64,000 nucleotides of DNA from Ixodes scapularis (GCF_016920785.2 NW_024609953.1:682001-746000), one strand, 5' to 3'. Counted from the stretch's first letter, positions 37,801 to 49,824 are shown. The notes: generated from the sequence alone by a model not told the origin. Translations and numbers: made by a program.

Positions 37801-38029
37801 GGGGCCGTGCTCTCTCCAATAATTCGCTTTCACCGAGGCAATAGCCGAGATCGTGGACACGGTGAACGAATAAAACCGCGCCGAACGTCTCCCTTCAGGG
37901 GCCGTGCTCTCTCCAATAATTCGCTTTCACCGAGGCAATAGCCGAGATCGTGGACACGGTGAACGAATAAAACCGCGCCGAACGTCTCTCGTCAGGGGCC
38001 GTGCTCTCTCCAATAATTCGCTTTCACCG
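34829..38029. repeat. Satellite block K, 33 GAGATC monomers
   Basis: GAGATC monomers between the two GACATC islands. They reproduce block I from about 30.4 kb at a constant offset of 4,462 bp (46 x 97): GCGCAGAACG at 32,450 and 36,912, GAACTTCTCC at 33,037 and 37,499. HOR unit 2 makes up most of it. The block ends with ACGTGTCTCG and CTCCCTTCAG monomers immediately before island L, just as block I does before island J. Confidence 0.86.
34977..37789. repeat. HOR unit 2, 29 monomers (2,813 bp)
   Basis: The complete ordered mark set of unit 1 recurs 4,462 bp later: CTACAATAATTC near 35,876, CACGGCGAACG near 35,923, ATAGTCGAGATC near 36,196, AACCCCGCCG near 36,423, GCGCAGAACG at 36,912 and AATTCCCTTTC near 37,438. 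I saw no differing mark between units 1 and 2, so the duplication is recent. It forms part of a 46-monomer super-unit together with a GACATC island. Confidence 0.87.
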
Positions 38030-39678
38030 CGGCAATAGCCGACATCGTGGACACGTTGAACGAATAAAACCGCGCCGAACGTCTCCCGTCAGGGGCCGTG
38101 CTCTCTCCAATAATTCGCTTTCACCGCGGCAATGGCCGACATCGTGGACACGGTGAACGAATAAAACCGCGCCGAACGTCTCTCGACAGGGGCCGTGCCC
38201 TCTCCAATAATTCGCTTTCACCGCGGCAATAGCCGACATCGTGGACACGGTGAACGAATAAAACCGCGCCGAACGTCTCTCGACAGGGGCCGTACTCTCT
38301 CCAATAATTCGCTTTCACCGAGGCAATAGCCGACATCGTGGACACGGTGAACGAATAAAACCGCGCCGAACGTCTCCCGTCAGGGGCCGTGCTCTCTCCA
38401 ATAATTTGCTTTCACCGCGCCAATAGCCGACATCGTGGACACGGTGAACGAATAAAACCGCGCCGAACGTCTCCCGTCAGGGGCCGTGCTCTCTCCAATA
38501 ATTCGCTTTCACCGCGGCAGTAGCCGACATCGTGGACACGGTGAACGAATAAGACCGCGCCGAAAGTCTCTCGTCAGGGGCCGTGCTCCCTCCAATAATT
38601 CGCTTTCACCGCGGCAATAGCCGACATCGTGGACACGGTGAACGAATAAAACCGCGCCGAACGTCTCTCGACAGGGGCCGTGCTCTCTCCAATAATTCGC
38701 TTTCACCGCGGCAACAGCCGACATCGTGGACACGGTGAACGAATAAAACCGCGCCAAACGTCTCTCGACAGGGGCCGTGCTTTCTCCAATAATTCGCTTT
38801 CACCGAGGCAATAGCCGACATCGTGGACACGGTGAACGAATAAAACCGCGCCGAACGTCTCTCGACAGGGGCCGTGCTCTCTCCAATAATTCGCTTTCAC
38901 CGCGGCAATAGCCGACATCGTGGACACGGTGAACGAATAAAACCGCGCCGAACGTCTCCCGTCAGGGGCCGTGCTCTCTCCAATAATTCGCTTTCACCGA
39001 GGCAATAGCCGAGATCGTGGACACGGTGAACGAATAAAACCGCGCCGAACGTCTCTCGACAGGGGCCGTGCTCTCTCCAATAATTCGCTTTCACCGCGGC
39101 AATAGCCGACATCGTGGACACGGTGAACGAATAAAACCGCGCCGAACGTCTCTCGTCAGGGGCCGTGCTCCCTCCAATAATTCGCTTTCACCGCGGCAAT
39201 AGCCGACATCGCGGACACGGTGAACGAATAAAACCGCGCCGAACGTCTCTCGACAGGGGCCGTGCTCTCTCCAATAATTGGCTTTCACCGCGGCAATAGC
39301 CGACATCGTGGACACGGTGAACGAATAAAACCGCGCCGAACGTCTCTCGTCAGGGGCCGTGCTCTCTCCAATAATTCGCTTTCACCGAGGCAATAGCCGA
39401 CATCGTGGACACGGTGAACGAATAAAACCGCGCCGAACGTCTCTCGTCAGGGGCCGTGCTCTCTCCAATAATTCACTTTCACCGCGGAAATAGCCGACAT
39501 CGTGGACACGGTGAACGAATAAAACCGCGCCGAACGTCTCCCGTCAGGGGCCGTGCTCTCTCCAATAATTCGCTTTTACCGCGGCAATAGCCGACATCGT
39601 GGACACGGTGAACGAATAAAACCGCGCCGAACGTCTCTCGTCAGGGGCCGTGCTCTCTCCAATATTTCGCTTTCACCG
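38030..39678. repeat. Satellite block L, GACATC island of 17 monomers
   Basis: Starts like block J 4,462 bp later (same ACGTTGAACG and CGAAAGTCTC marks) but continues past the point where J is cut. It includes AATTGGCTTTC, GCGGAAATAGCC and CTTTTACCGCGG, matching 28.9-29.3 kb at 10,379 bp (107 x 97). It therefore keeps the full right side of the source segment. Because L shares private marks with J and extra length with the source, L or a common parent predates the truncation seen in J. Confidence 0.86.
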
Positions 39679-41669
39679 CGGCAATAGCCGAGATCGTGGA
39701 CACGGTGAACGAATAAAACCGCGCCGAACGTCTCCCGTCAGGGGCCGTGCTCTCTCCAATAATTCGCTTTCACCGAGGCAATAGCCGAGATCGTGGACAC
39801 GGTGAACGAATAAAACCGCGCCGAACGTCTCTCGTCAGGGGCCGTGCTCTCTCCAATAATTCGCTTTCACCGCGGCAATAGCCGAGATCGTGGACACGGT
39901 GAACGAATAAAACCGCGCCGAACGTCTCCCGTCAGGGGCCGTGCTCTCTCCAATAATTCGCTTTCACCGCGGCAATAGCCGAGATCGTGGACACGGTGAA
40001 CGAATAAAACCGTGCCGAACGTCTCCCGTCAGGGGCCGTGCTCTCTCCAATAATTCGCTTTCACCGAGGCAATAGCCGAGATCGTGGACACGGTGAACGA
40101 ATAAAACCGCGCCGAACGTCTCTCGTCAGGGGCCGTGCTCTCTCCAATAATTCGCTTTCACCGAGGCAATAGCCGAGATCGTGGACACGGTGAACGGATA
40201 AAACCGCGCCGAACGTCTCTCGTCAGGGGCCGTGCTCTCTCCAATAATTCGCTTTCACCGAGGCAATAGCCGAGATCGTGGACACGGTGAACGAATAAAA
40301 CCGCGCCGAACGTCTCCCGTCAGGGGCCGTGCTCTCTCCAATAATTCGCTTTCACCGAGGCAATAGCCGAGATCGTGGACACGGTGAACGAATAAAACCG
40401 CGCCGAACGTCTCTCGTCAGGGGCCGTGCTCTCTCCAATAATTCGCTTTCACCGAGGCAATAGCCGAGATCGTGGACACGGTGAACGAATAAAACCGCGC
40501 CGAACGTCTCTCGTCAGGGGCCGTGCTCTCTCCAATAATTCGCTTTCACCGCGGCAATAGCCGAGATCGTGGACACGGTGAACGAATAAAACCGCGCCGA
40601 ACGTCTCCCGTCAGGGGCCGTGCTCTCTCCAATAATTCGCTTTCACCGAGGCAATAGCCGAGATCGTGGACACGGTGAACGAATAAAACCGCGCCGAACG
40701 TCTCTCGTCAGGGGCCGTGCTCTCTCCAATAATTCGCTTTCACCGAGGCTATAGCTGAGATCGTGGACACGGTGAACGAATAAAACCGCGCCGAACGTCT
40801 CTCGTCAGGAGCCGTGCTCTCTCCAATAATTCGCTTTCACCGAGGCAATAGCCGAGATCGTGGACACGGTGAACGAATAAAACCGCGCCGAACGTCTCCC
40901 GTCAGGGGCCGTGCTCTCTCCAATAATTCGCTTTCACCGAGGCAATAGCCGAGATCGTGGACACGGTGAACGAATAAAACCGCGCCGAACGTCTCTCGTC
41001 AGGGGCCGTGCTCTCTCCAATAATTCGCTTTCACCGCGGCAATAGCCGAGATCGTGGACACGGTGAACGAATAAAACCGCGCCGAACGTCTCCCGTCAGG
41101 GGCCGTGCTCTCTCCAATAATTCGCTTTCACCGAGGCAATAGCCGAGATCGTGGACACGGTGAACGAATAAAACCGCGCCGAACGTCTCTCGTCAGGGGC
41201 CGTGCTCTCTCCAATAATTCGCTTTCACCGAGGCAATAGCCGAGATCGTGGACACGGTGAACGAATAAAACCGCGCCGAACGTCTCTCGTCAGGGGCCGT
41301 GCTCTCTGCAATAATTCCCTTTCACCGCGGCAATAGCCGAGATCGTGGACACGGTGAACGAATAAAACCGCGCCGAACTTCTCCCGTCAGGGGCCGTGCT
41401 CTCTCCAATAATTCGCTTTCACCGAGGCAATAGCCGAGATCGTGGACACGGTGAACGAATAAAACCGCGCCGAACGTCTCCCGTCAGGGGCCGTGCTCTC
41501 TCCAATAATTCGCTTTCACCGCGGCAATAGCCGAGATCGTGGACACGGTGAACGAATAAAACCGCGCCGAACGTCTCTCGTCAGGGGCCGTGCTCTCTCC
41601 AATAATTCGCTTTCACCGAGGCAATAGCCGAGATCGTGGACACGGTGAACGAATAAAACCGCGCCGAAC

Positions 41670-44487
41670 GTGTCTCGTCAGGGGCCGTGCTCTCTCCAAT
41701 AATTCGCTTTCACCGAGGCAATAGCCGAGATCGTGGACACGGTGAACGAATAAAACCGCGCCGAACGTCTCCCTTCAGGGGCCGTGCTCTCTCCAATAAT
41801 TCGCTTTCACCGAGGCAATAGCCGAGATCGTGGACACGGTGAACGAATAAAACCGCGCCGAACGTCTCTCGTCAGGGGCCGTGCTCTCTCCAATAATTCG
41901 CTTTCACCGAGGCAATAGCCGAGATCGTGGACACGGTGAACGAATAAAACCGCGCCGAACGTCTCTCGTCAGGGGCCGTGCTCTCTCCAATAATTCGCTT
42001 TCACCGCGGCAATAGCCGAGATCGTGGACACGGTGAACGAATAAAACCGCGCCGAACGTCTCTCGTCAGGGGCCGTGCTCTCTCCAATAATTCGCTTTCA
42101 CCGCGGCAATAGCCGAGATCGTGGACACGGTGAACGAATAAAACCGCGCCGAACGTCTCTCGTCAGGGGCCGTGCTCTCTCCAATAATTCGCTTTCACCG
42201 AGGCAATAGCCGAGATCGTGGACACGGTGAACGAATAAAACCGCGCCGAACGTCTCCCGTCAGGGGCCGTGCTCTCTCCAATAATTCGCTTTCACCGAGG
42301 CAATAGCCGAGATCGTGGACACGGTGAACGAATAAAACCGCGCCGAACGTCTCTCGTCAGGGGCCGTGCTCTCTCCAATAATTCGCTTTCACCGAGGCAA
42401 TAGCCGAGATCGTGGACACGGTGAACGAATAAAACCGCGCCGAACGTCTCCCGTCAGGGGCCGTGCTCTCTCCAATAATTCGCTTTCACCGAGGCAATAG
42501 CCGAGATCGTGGACACGGTGAACGAATAAAACCGCGCCGAACGTCTCTCGTCAGGGGCCGTGCTCTCTACAATAATTCGCTTTCACCGAGGCAATAGCCG
42601 AGATCGTGGACACGGTGAACGAATAAAACCGCGCCGAACGTCTCTCGTCAGGGGCCGTGCTCTCTCCAATAATTCGCTTTCACCGAGGCAATAGCCGAGA
42701 TCGTGGACACGGTGAACGAATAAAACCGCGCCGAACGTCTCTCGTCAGGGGCCGTGCTCTCTCCAATAATTCGCTTTCACCGAGGCAATAGCCGAGATCG
42801 TGGACACGGTGAACGAATAAAACCGCGCCGAACGTCTCCCGTCAGGGGCCGTGCTCTCTCCAATAATTCGCTTTCACCGAGGCAATAGTCGAGATCGTGG
42901 ACACGGTGAACGAATAAAAACCGCGCCGAACGTCTCTCGTCAGGGGCCGTGCTCTCTCCAATAATTCGCTTTCACCGTGGCAATAGCCGAGATCGTGGAC
43001 ACGGTGAACGAATAAAAACCGCGCCGAACGTCTCTCGTCAGGGGCCGTGCTCTCTCCAATAATTCGCTTTCACCGAGGCAATAGCCGAGATCGTGGACAC
43101 GGTGAACGAATAAAACCCCGCCGAACGTCTCCCGTCAGGGGGCCGTGCTCTCTCCAATAATTCGCTTTCACCGAGGCAATAGCCGAGATCGTGGACACGG
43201 TGAACGAATAAAACCGCGCCGAACGTCTCTCGTCAGGGGCCGTGCTCTCTCCAATAATTCGCTTTCACCGAGGCAATAGCCGAGATCGTGGACACGGTGA
43301 ACGAATAAAACCGCGCCGAACGTCTCTCGTCAGGGGGCCGTGCTCTCTCCAATATTTCGCTTTCACCGAGGCAATAGCCGAGATCGTGGACACGGTGAAC
43401 GAATAAAACCGCGCCCGAACGTCTCTCGTCAGGGGCCGTGCTCTCTCCAATAATTCGCTTTCACCGAGGCAATAGCCGAGATCGTGGACACGGTGAACGA
43501 ATAAAACCGCGCCGAACGTCTCCCGTCAGGGGCCGTGCTCTCTCCAATAATTCGCTTTCACCGAGGCAATAGCCGAGATCGTGGACACGGTGAACGAATA
43601 AAACCGCGCAGAACGTCTCTCGTCAGGGGCCGTGCTCTCTCCAATATTTCGCTTTCACCGAGGCAATAGCCGAGATCGTGGACACGGTGAACGAATAAAA
43701 CCGCGCCGAACGTCTCTTGTCAGGGGCCGTGCTCTCTCCAATAATTCGCTTTCACCGCGGCAATAGCCGAGATCGTGGACACGGTGAATGAATAAAACCG
43801 CGCCGAACGTCTCCCGTCAGGGGCCGTGCTCTCTCCAATAATTCGCTTTCACCGACGCAATAGCCGAGATCGTGGACACGGTGAACGAATAAAACCGCGC
43901 CGAACGTCTCTCGTCAGGGGCCGTGCTCTCTCCAATAATTCGCTTTCACCGAGGCAATAGCCGAGATCGTGGACACGGTGAACGAATAAAACCGCGCCGA
44001 ACGTCTCTCGTCAGGGGCCGTGCTCTCTCCAATAATTCGCTTTCACCGAGGCAATAGCCAAGATCGTGGACACGGTGAACGAATAAAACCGCGCCGAACG
44101 TCTCTCGTCAGGGGCCGTGCTCTCTCCAATAATTCCCTTTCACCGCGGCAATAGCCGAGATCGTGGACACGGTGAACGAATAAAACCGCGCCGAACTTCT
44201 CCCGTCAGGGGCCGTGCTCTCTCCAATAATTCGCTTTCACCGAGGCAATAGCCGAGATCGTGGACACGGTGAACGAATAAAACCGCGCCGAACGTCTCCC
44301 GTCAGGGGCCGTGCTCTCTCCAATAATTCGCTTTCACCGCGGCAATAGCCGAGATCGTGGACACGGTGAACGAATAAAACCGCGCCGAACGTCTCTCGTC
44401 AGGGGCCGTGCTCTCTCCAATAATTCGCTTTCACCGAGGCAATAGCCGAGATCGTGGACACGGTGAACGAATAAAACCGCGCCGAAC
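41670..44487. repeat. HOR unit 3, 29 monomers plus five 1-bp insertions
   Basis: Carries the ordered marks from ACGTGTCTCG (41,670) through CTACAATAATTC (about 42,568), ATAGTCGAGATC (about 42,888), AACCCCGCCG (about 43,119), GCGCAGAACG (43,610) and GAACTTCTCC (about 44,197). The CACGGCGAACG mark of units 1 and 2 is absent. CACCGTGGCAAT (42,977) is new and shared with units 4 and 5. Length is 2,818 bp because of five homopolymer insertions between 42,916 and 43,416. Confidence 0.85.
42916..43416. other. Cluster of five single-base homopolymer insertions
   Basis: Within 500 bp there are five +1 changes, all in homopolymer runs: A5 for A4 at 42,916-42,920 and 43,014-43,018, G5 for G4 at 43,138-43,142 and 43,333-43,337, and C3 for C2 at 43,414-43,416. 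The matching monomers in HOR units 4 and 5 lack them. The rest of the right half has only four comparable changes. The concentration looks like poor consensus polishing rather than mutation. Confidence 0.8.
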
Positions 44488-45168
44488 GTGTCTCGTCAGG
44501 GGCCGTGCTCTCTCCAATAATTCGCTTTCACCGAGGCAATAGCCGAGATCGTGGACACGGTGAACGAATAAAACCGCGCCGAACGTCTCCCTTCAGGGGC
44601 CGTGCTCTCTCCAATAATTCGCTTTCACCGAGGCAATAGCCGAGATCGTGGACACGGTGAACGAATAAAACCGCGCCGAACGTCTCTCGTCAGGGGCCGT
44701 GCTCTCTCCAATAATTCGCTTTCACCGAGGCAATAGCCGAGATCGTGGACACGGTGAACGAATAAAACCGCGCCGAACGTCTCTCGTCAGGGGCCGTGCT
44801 CTCTCCAATAATTCGCTTTCACCGCGGCAATAGCCGAGATCGTGGACACGGTGAACGAATAAAACCGCGCCGAACGTCTCTCGTCAGGGGCCGTGCTCTC
44901 TCCAATAATTCGCTTTCACCGCGGCAATAGCCGAGATCGTGGACACGGTGAACGAATAAAACCGCGCCGAACGTCTCTCGTCAGGGGCCGTGCTCTCTCC
45001 AATAATTCGCTTTCACCGAGGCAATAGCCGAGATCGTGGACACGGTGAACGAATAAAACCGCGCCGAACGTCTCCCGTCAGGGGCCGTGCTCTCTCCAAT
45101 AATTCGCTTTCACCGAGGCAATAGCCGAGATCGTGGACACGGTGAACGAATAAAACCGCGCCGAACGT

Positions 45169-45183
45169 CCTCTCGTCAGGGGG
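45169..45183. other. Two further homopolymer insertions
   Basis: One monomer shows CC for C at 45,169-45,170 (GTCCTCTCG) and G5 for G4 at 45,179-45,183. The equivalent monomers in units 3 and 5 are normal. Same character as the cluster 2 kb to the left, and probably the same cause. Confidence 0.75.
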
Positions 45184-45585
45184 CCGTGCTCTCTCCAATA
45201 ATTCGCTTTCACCGAGGCAATAGCCGAGATCGTGGACACGGTGAACGAATAAAACCGCGCCGAACGTCTCCCGTCAGGGGCCGTGCTCTCTCCAATAATT
45301 CGCTTTCACCGAGGCAATAGCCGAGATCGTGGACACGGTGAACGAATAAAACCGCGCCGAACGTCTCTCGTCAGGGGCCGTGCTCTCTACAATAATTCGC
45401 TTTCACCGAGGCAATAGCCGAGATCGTGGACACGGTGAACGAATAAAACCGCGCCGAACGTCTCTCGTCAGGGGCCGTGCTCTCTCCAATAATTCGCTTT
45501 CACCGAGGCAATAGCCGAGATCGTGGACACGGTGAACGAATAAAACCGCGCCGAACGTCTCTCGTCAGGGGCCGTGCTCTCTCCA

Positions 45586-45602
45586 ATAATTCGCTTTCAC
45601 CG
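45586..45602. other. Representative near-invariant 17-bp core
   Basis: ATAATTCGCTTTCACCG ends each monomer. It is identical in the A-type monomer at 389-485 and in late monomers although those differ at 23 of 97 positions overall. The 39 bp from GTCAG to the end differ at only 4 positions, against 15 in the first 42 bp. Occasional single changes occur (AATTTGC, AATTCCC, ATATTTCG, AATTGGC), some fixed as HOR marks, so conservation is strong but not absolute. A protein-binding role is a guess. Confidence 0.6.
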
Positions 45603-45638
45603 AGGCAATAGCCGAGATCGTGGACACGGTGAACGAAT
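45589..45638. other. Representative inverted repeat (possible stem-loop) across a monomer boundary
   Basis: ATTCGCTTTCACCG (45,589-45,602) at the end of one monomer is complementary to CGGTGAACGAAT (45,627-45,638) in the next, giving 12 paired bases with a two-base bulge and a 24-base loop. The same pair is present at nearly every monomer boundary from block C rightward. In block A only the ATTCGCT/AGCGAAT part (7 bp) can pair. Whether it forms a cruciform, an RNA hairpin or nothing is unknown; this one copy is given as an example. Confidence 0.7.
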
Positions 45639-45641
45639 AAA
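45636..45641 (+). promoter_or_regulatory. Representative AATAAA hexamer present in each late monomer
   Basis: GAATAAAACC supplies a canonical AATAAA on the plus strand once per 97 bp from block D (about 4,105) to the end, with few exceptions. Blocks A to C mostly have AATGAA or AATAGA at this site. In eukaryotes AATAAA is the core polyadenylation signal, so plus-strand transcripts could be cut often. No promoter or transcript evidence exists here, and the hexamer may be incidental. Confidence 0.35.
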
Positions 45642-47011
45642 ACCGCGCCGAACGTCTCCCGTCAGGGGCCGTGCTCTCTCCAATAATTCGCTTTCACCGA
45701 GGCAATAGTCGAGATCGTGGACACGGTGAACGAATAAAACCGCGCCGAACGTCTCTCGTCAGGGGCCGTGCTCTCTCCAATAATTCGCTTTCACCGTGGC
45801 AATAGCCGAGATCGTGGACACGGTGAACGAATAAAACCGCGCCGAACGTCTCTCGTCAGGGGCCGTGCTCTCTCCAATAATTCGCTTTCACCGAGGCAAT
45901 AGCCGAGATCGTGGACACGGTGAACGAATAAAACCCCGCCGAACGTCTCCCGTCAGGGGCCGTGCTCTCTCCAATAATTCGCTTTCACCGAGGCAATAGC
46001 CGAGATCGTGGACACGGTGAACGAATAAAACCGCGCCGAACGTCTCCCGTCAGGGGCCGTGCTCTCTCCAATAATTCGCTTTCACCGAGGCAATAGCCGA
46101 GATCGTGGACACGGTGAACGAATAAAACCGCGCAGAACGTCTCTCGTCAGGGGCCGTGCTCTCTCCAATATTTCGCTTTCACCGAGGCAATAGCCGAGAT
46201 CGTGGACACGGTGAACGAATAAAACCGCGCCGAACGTCTCTTGTCAGGGGCCGTGCTCTCTCCAATAATTCGCTTTCACCGCGGCAATAGCCGAGATCGT
46301 GGACACGGTGAACGAATAAAACCGCGCCGAACGTCTCCCGTCAGGGGCCGTGCTCTCTCCAATAATTCGCTTTCACCGACGCAATAGCCGAGATCGTGGA
46401 CACGGTGAACGAATAAAACCGCGCCGAACGTCTCTCGTCAGGGGCCGTGCTCTCTCCAATAATTCGCTTTCACCGAGGCAATAGCCGAGATCGTGGACAC
46501 GGTGAACGAATAAAACCGCGCCGAACGTCTCTCGTCAGGGGCCGTGCTCTCTCCAATAATTCGCTTTCACCGAGGCAATAGCCAAGATCGTGGACACGGT
46601 GAACGAATAAAACCGCGCCGAACGTCTCTCGTCAGGGGCCGTGCTCTCTCCAATAATTCCCTTTCACCGCGGCAATAGCCGAGATCGTGGACACGGTGAA
46701 CGAATAAAACCGCGCCGAACTTCTCCCGTCAGGGGCCGTGCTCTCTCCAATAATTCGCTTTCACCGAGGCAATAGCCGAGATCGTGGACACGGTGAACGA
46801 ATAAAACCGCGCCGAACGTCTCCCGTCAGGGGCCGTGCTCTCTCCAATAATTCGCTTTCACCGCGGCAATAGCCGAGATCGTGGACACGGTGAACGAATA
46901 AAACCGCGCCGAACGTCTCTCGTCAGGGGCCGTGCTCTCTCCAATAATTCGCTTTCACCGAGGCAATAGCCGAGATCGTGGACACGGTGAACGAATAAAA
47001 CCGCGCCGAAC

Positions 47012-49824
47012 GTGTCTCGTCAGGGGCCGTGCTCTCTCCAATAATTCGCTTTCACCGAGGCAATAGCCGAGATCGTGGACACGGTGAACGAATAAAACCG
47101 CGCCGAACGTCTCCCTTCAGGGGCCGTGCTCTCTCCAATAATTCGCTTTCACCGAGGCAATAGCCGAGATCGTGGACACGGTGAACGAATAAAACCGCGC
47201 CGAACGTCTCTCGTCAGGGGCCGTGCTCTCTCCAATAATTCGCTTTCACCGAGGCAATAGCCGAGATCGTGGACACGGTGAACGAATAAAACCGCGCCGA
47301 ACGTCTCTCGTCAGGGGCCGTGCTCTCTCCAATAATTCGCTTTCACCGCGGCAATAGCCGAGATCGTGGACACGGTGAACGAATAAAACCGCGCCGAACG
47401 TCTCTCGTCAGGGGCCGTGCTCTCTCCAATAATTCGCTTTCACCGCGGCAATAGCCGAGATCGTGGACACGGTGAACGAATAAAACCGCGCCGAACGTCT
47501 CTCGTCAGGGGCCGTGCTCTCTCCAATAATTCGCTTTCACCGAGGCAATAGCCGAGATCGTGGACACGGTGAACGAATAAAACCGCGCCGAACGTCTCCC
47601 GTCAGGGGCCGTGCTCTCTCCAATAATTCGCTTTCACCGAGGCAATAGCCGAGATCGTGGACACGGTGAACGAATAAAACCGCGCCGAACGTCTCTCGTC
47701 AGGGGCCGTGCTCTCTCCAATAATTCGCTTTCACCGAGGCAATAGCCGAGATCGTGGACACGGTGAACGAATAAAACCGCGCCGAACGTCTCCCGTCAGG
47801 GGCCGTGCTCTCTCCAATAATTCGCTTTCACCGAGGCAATAGCCGAGATCGTGGACACGGTGAACGAATAAAACCGCGCCGAACGTCTCTCGTCAGGGGC
47901 CGTGCTCTCTACAATAATTCGCTTTCACCGAGGCAATAGCCGAGATCGTGGACACGGTGAACGAATAAAACCGCGCCGAACGTCTCTCGTCAGGGGCCGT
48001 GCTCTCTCCAATAATTCGCTTTCACCGAGGCAATAGCCGAGATCGTGGACACGGTGAACGAATAAAACCGCGCCGAACGTCTCTCGTCAGGGGCCGTGCT
48101 CTCTCCAATAATTCGCTTTCACCGAGGCAATAGCCGAGATCGTGGACACGGTGAACGAATAAAACCGCGCCGAACGTCTCCCGTCAGGGGCCGTGCTCTC
48201 TCCAATAATTCGCTTTCACCGAGGCAATAGTCGAGATCGTGGACACGGTGAACGAATAAAACCGCGCCGAACGTCTCTCGTCAGGGGCCGTGCTCTCTCC
48301 AATAATTCGCTTTCACCGTGGCAATAGCCGAGATCGTGGACACGGTGAACGAATAAAACCGCGCCGAACGTCTCTCGTCAGGGGCCGTGCTCTCTCCAAT
48401 AATTCGCTTTCACCGAGGCAATAGCCGAGATCGTGGACACGGTGAACGAATAAAACCCCGCCGAACGTCTCCCGTCAGGGGCCGTGCTCTCTCCAATAAT
48501 TCGCTTTCACCGAGGCAATAGCCGAGATCGTGGACACGGTGAACGAATAAAACCGCGCCGAACGTCTCTCGTCAGGGGCCGTGCTCTCTCCAATAATTCG
48601 CTTTCACCGAGGCAATAGCCGAGATCGTGGACACGGTGAACGAATAAAACCGCGCCGAACGTCTCTCGTCAGGGGCCGTGCTCTCTCCAATATTTCGCTT
48701 TCACCGAGGCAATAGCCGAGATCGTGGACACGGTGAACGAATAAAACCGCGCCGAACGTCTCTCGTCAGGGGCCGTGCTCTCTCCAATAATTCGCTTTCA
48801 CCGAGGCAATAGCCGAGATCGTGGACACGGTGAACGAATAAAACCGCGCCGAACGTCTCCCGTCAGGGGCCGTGCTCTCTCCAATAATTCGCTTTCACCG
48901 AGGCAATAGCCGAGATCGTGGACACGGTGAACGAATAAAACCGCGCAGAACGTCTCTCGTCAGGGGCCGTGCTCTCTCCAATATTTCGCTTTCACCGAGG
49001 CAATAGCCGAGATCGTGGACACGGTGAACGAATAAAACCGCGCCGAACGTCTCTTGTCAGGGGCCGTGCTCTCTCCAATAATTCGCTTTCACCGCGGCAA
49101 TAGCCGAGATCGTGGACACGGTGAACGAATAAAACCGCGCCGAACGTCTCCCGTCAGGGGCCGTGCTCTCTCCAATAATTCGCTTTCACCGACGCAATAG
49201 CCGAGATCGTGGACACGGTGAACGAATAAAACCGCGCCGAACGTCTCTCGTCAGGGGCCGTGCTCTCTCCAATAATTCGCTTTCACCGAGGCAATAGCCG
49301 AGATCGTGGACACGGTGAACGAATAAAACCGCGCCGAACGTCTCTCGTCAGGGGCCGTGCTCTCTCCAATAATTCGCTTTCACCGAGGCAATAGCCAAGA
49401 TCGTGGACACGGTGAACGAATAAAACCGCGCCGAACGTCTCTCGTCAGGGGCCGTGCTCTCTCCAATAATTCCCTTTCACCGCGGCAATAGCCGAGATCG
49501 TGGACACGGTGAACGAATAAAACCGCGCCGAACTTCTCCCGTCAGGGGCCGTGCTCTCTCCAATAATTCGCTTTCACCGAGGCAATAGCCGAGATCGTGG
49601 ACACGGTGAACGAATAAAACCGCGCCGAACGTCTCCCGTCAGGGGCCGTGCTCTCTCCAATAATTCGCTTTCACCGCGGCAATAGCCGAGATCGTGGACA
49701 CGGTGAACGAATAAAACCGCGCCGAACGTCTCTCGTCAGGGGCCGTGCTCTCTCCAATAATTCGCTTTCACCGAGGCAATAGCCGAGATCGTGGACACGG
49801 TGAACGAATAAAACCGCGCCGAAC
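47012..49824. repeat. HOR unit 5, 29 monomers (2,813 bp)
   Basis: Full-length unit with CTACAATAATTC (about 47,910), ATAGTCGAGATC, CACCGTGGCAAT (about 48,317), AACCCCGCCG (about 48,457), GCGCAGAACG (48,947), AGCCAAGATC, AATTCCCTTTC and GAACTTCTCC (about 49,533). It is the same as unit 3 without the five single-base insertions, which makes it the cleanest comparison for judging those insertions. Confidence 0.86.

Larger units (their letters stand above)
44488..47011. repeat. HOR unit 4, 26 monomers
   Basis: Same mark order as unit 3, but AACCCCGCCG (about 45,936) is followed by GCGCAGAACG (46,134) after only two monomers instead of five. A three-monomer in-register deletion explains the 26-monomer length. 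Two extra bases at 45,169-45,183 give 2,524 bp. CACCGTGGCAAT is present near 45,796. Confidence 0.84.

Noticed and set aside
45589..45610. CENP-B box (TTCG....A..CGGG type) at ATTCGCTTTCACCGCGG or ATTCGCTTTCACCGAGG.
   Set aside because: TTCG is present, but the internal A and the CGGG do not align at the required spacing; about 7 of 9 key bases at best for the CGCGG form and no better for CGAGG. I found no match on the other strand.
45603..45796. A 194-bp dimer matching nucleosome repeat length as the real unit.
   Set aside because: No consistent odd/even alternation of variants; steps of 3, 4, 5, 6, 10, 14, 22, 26, 29 and 36 monomers are found instead.
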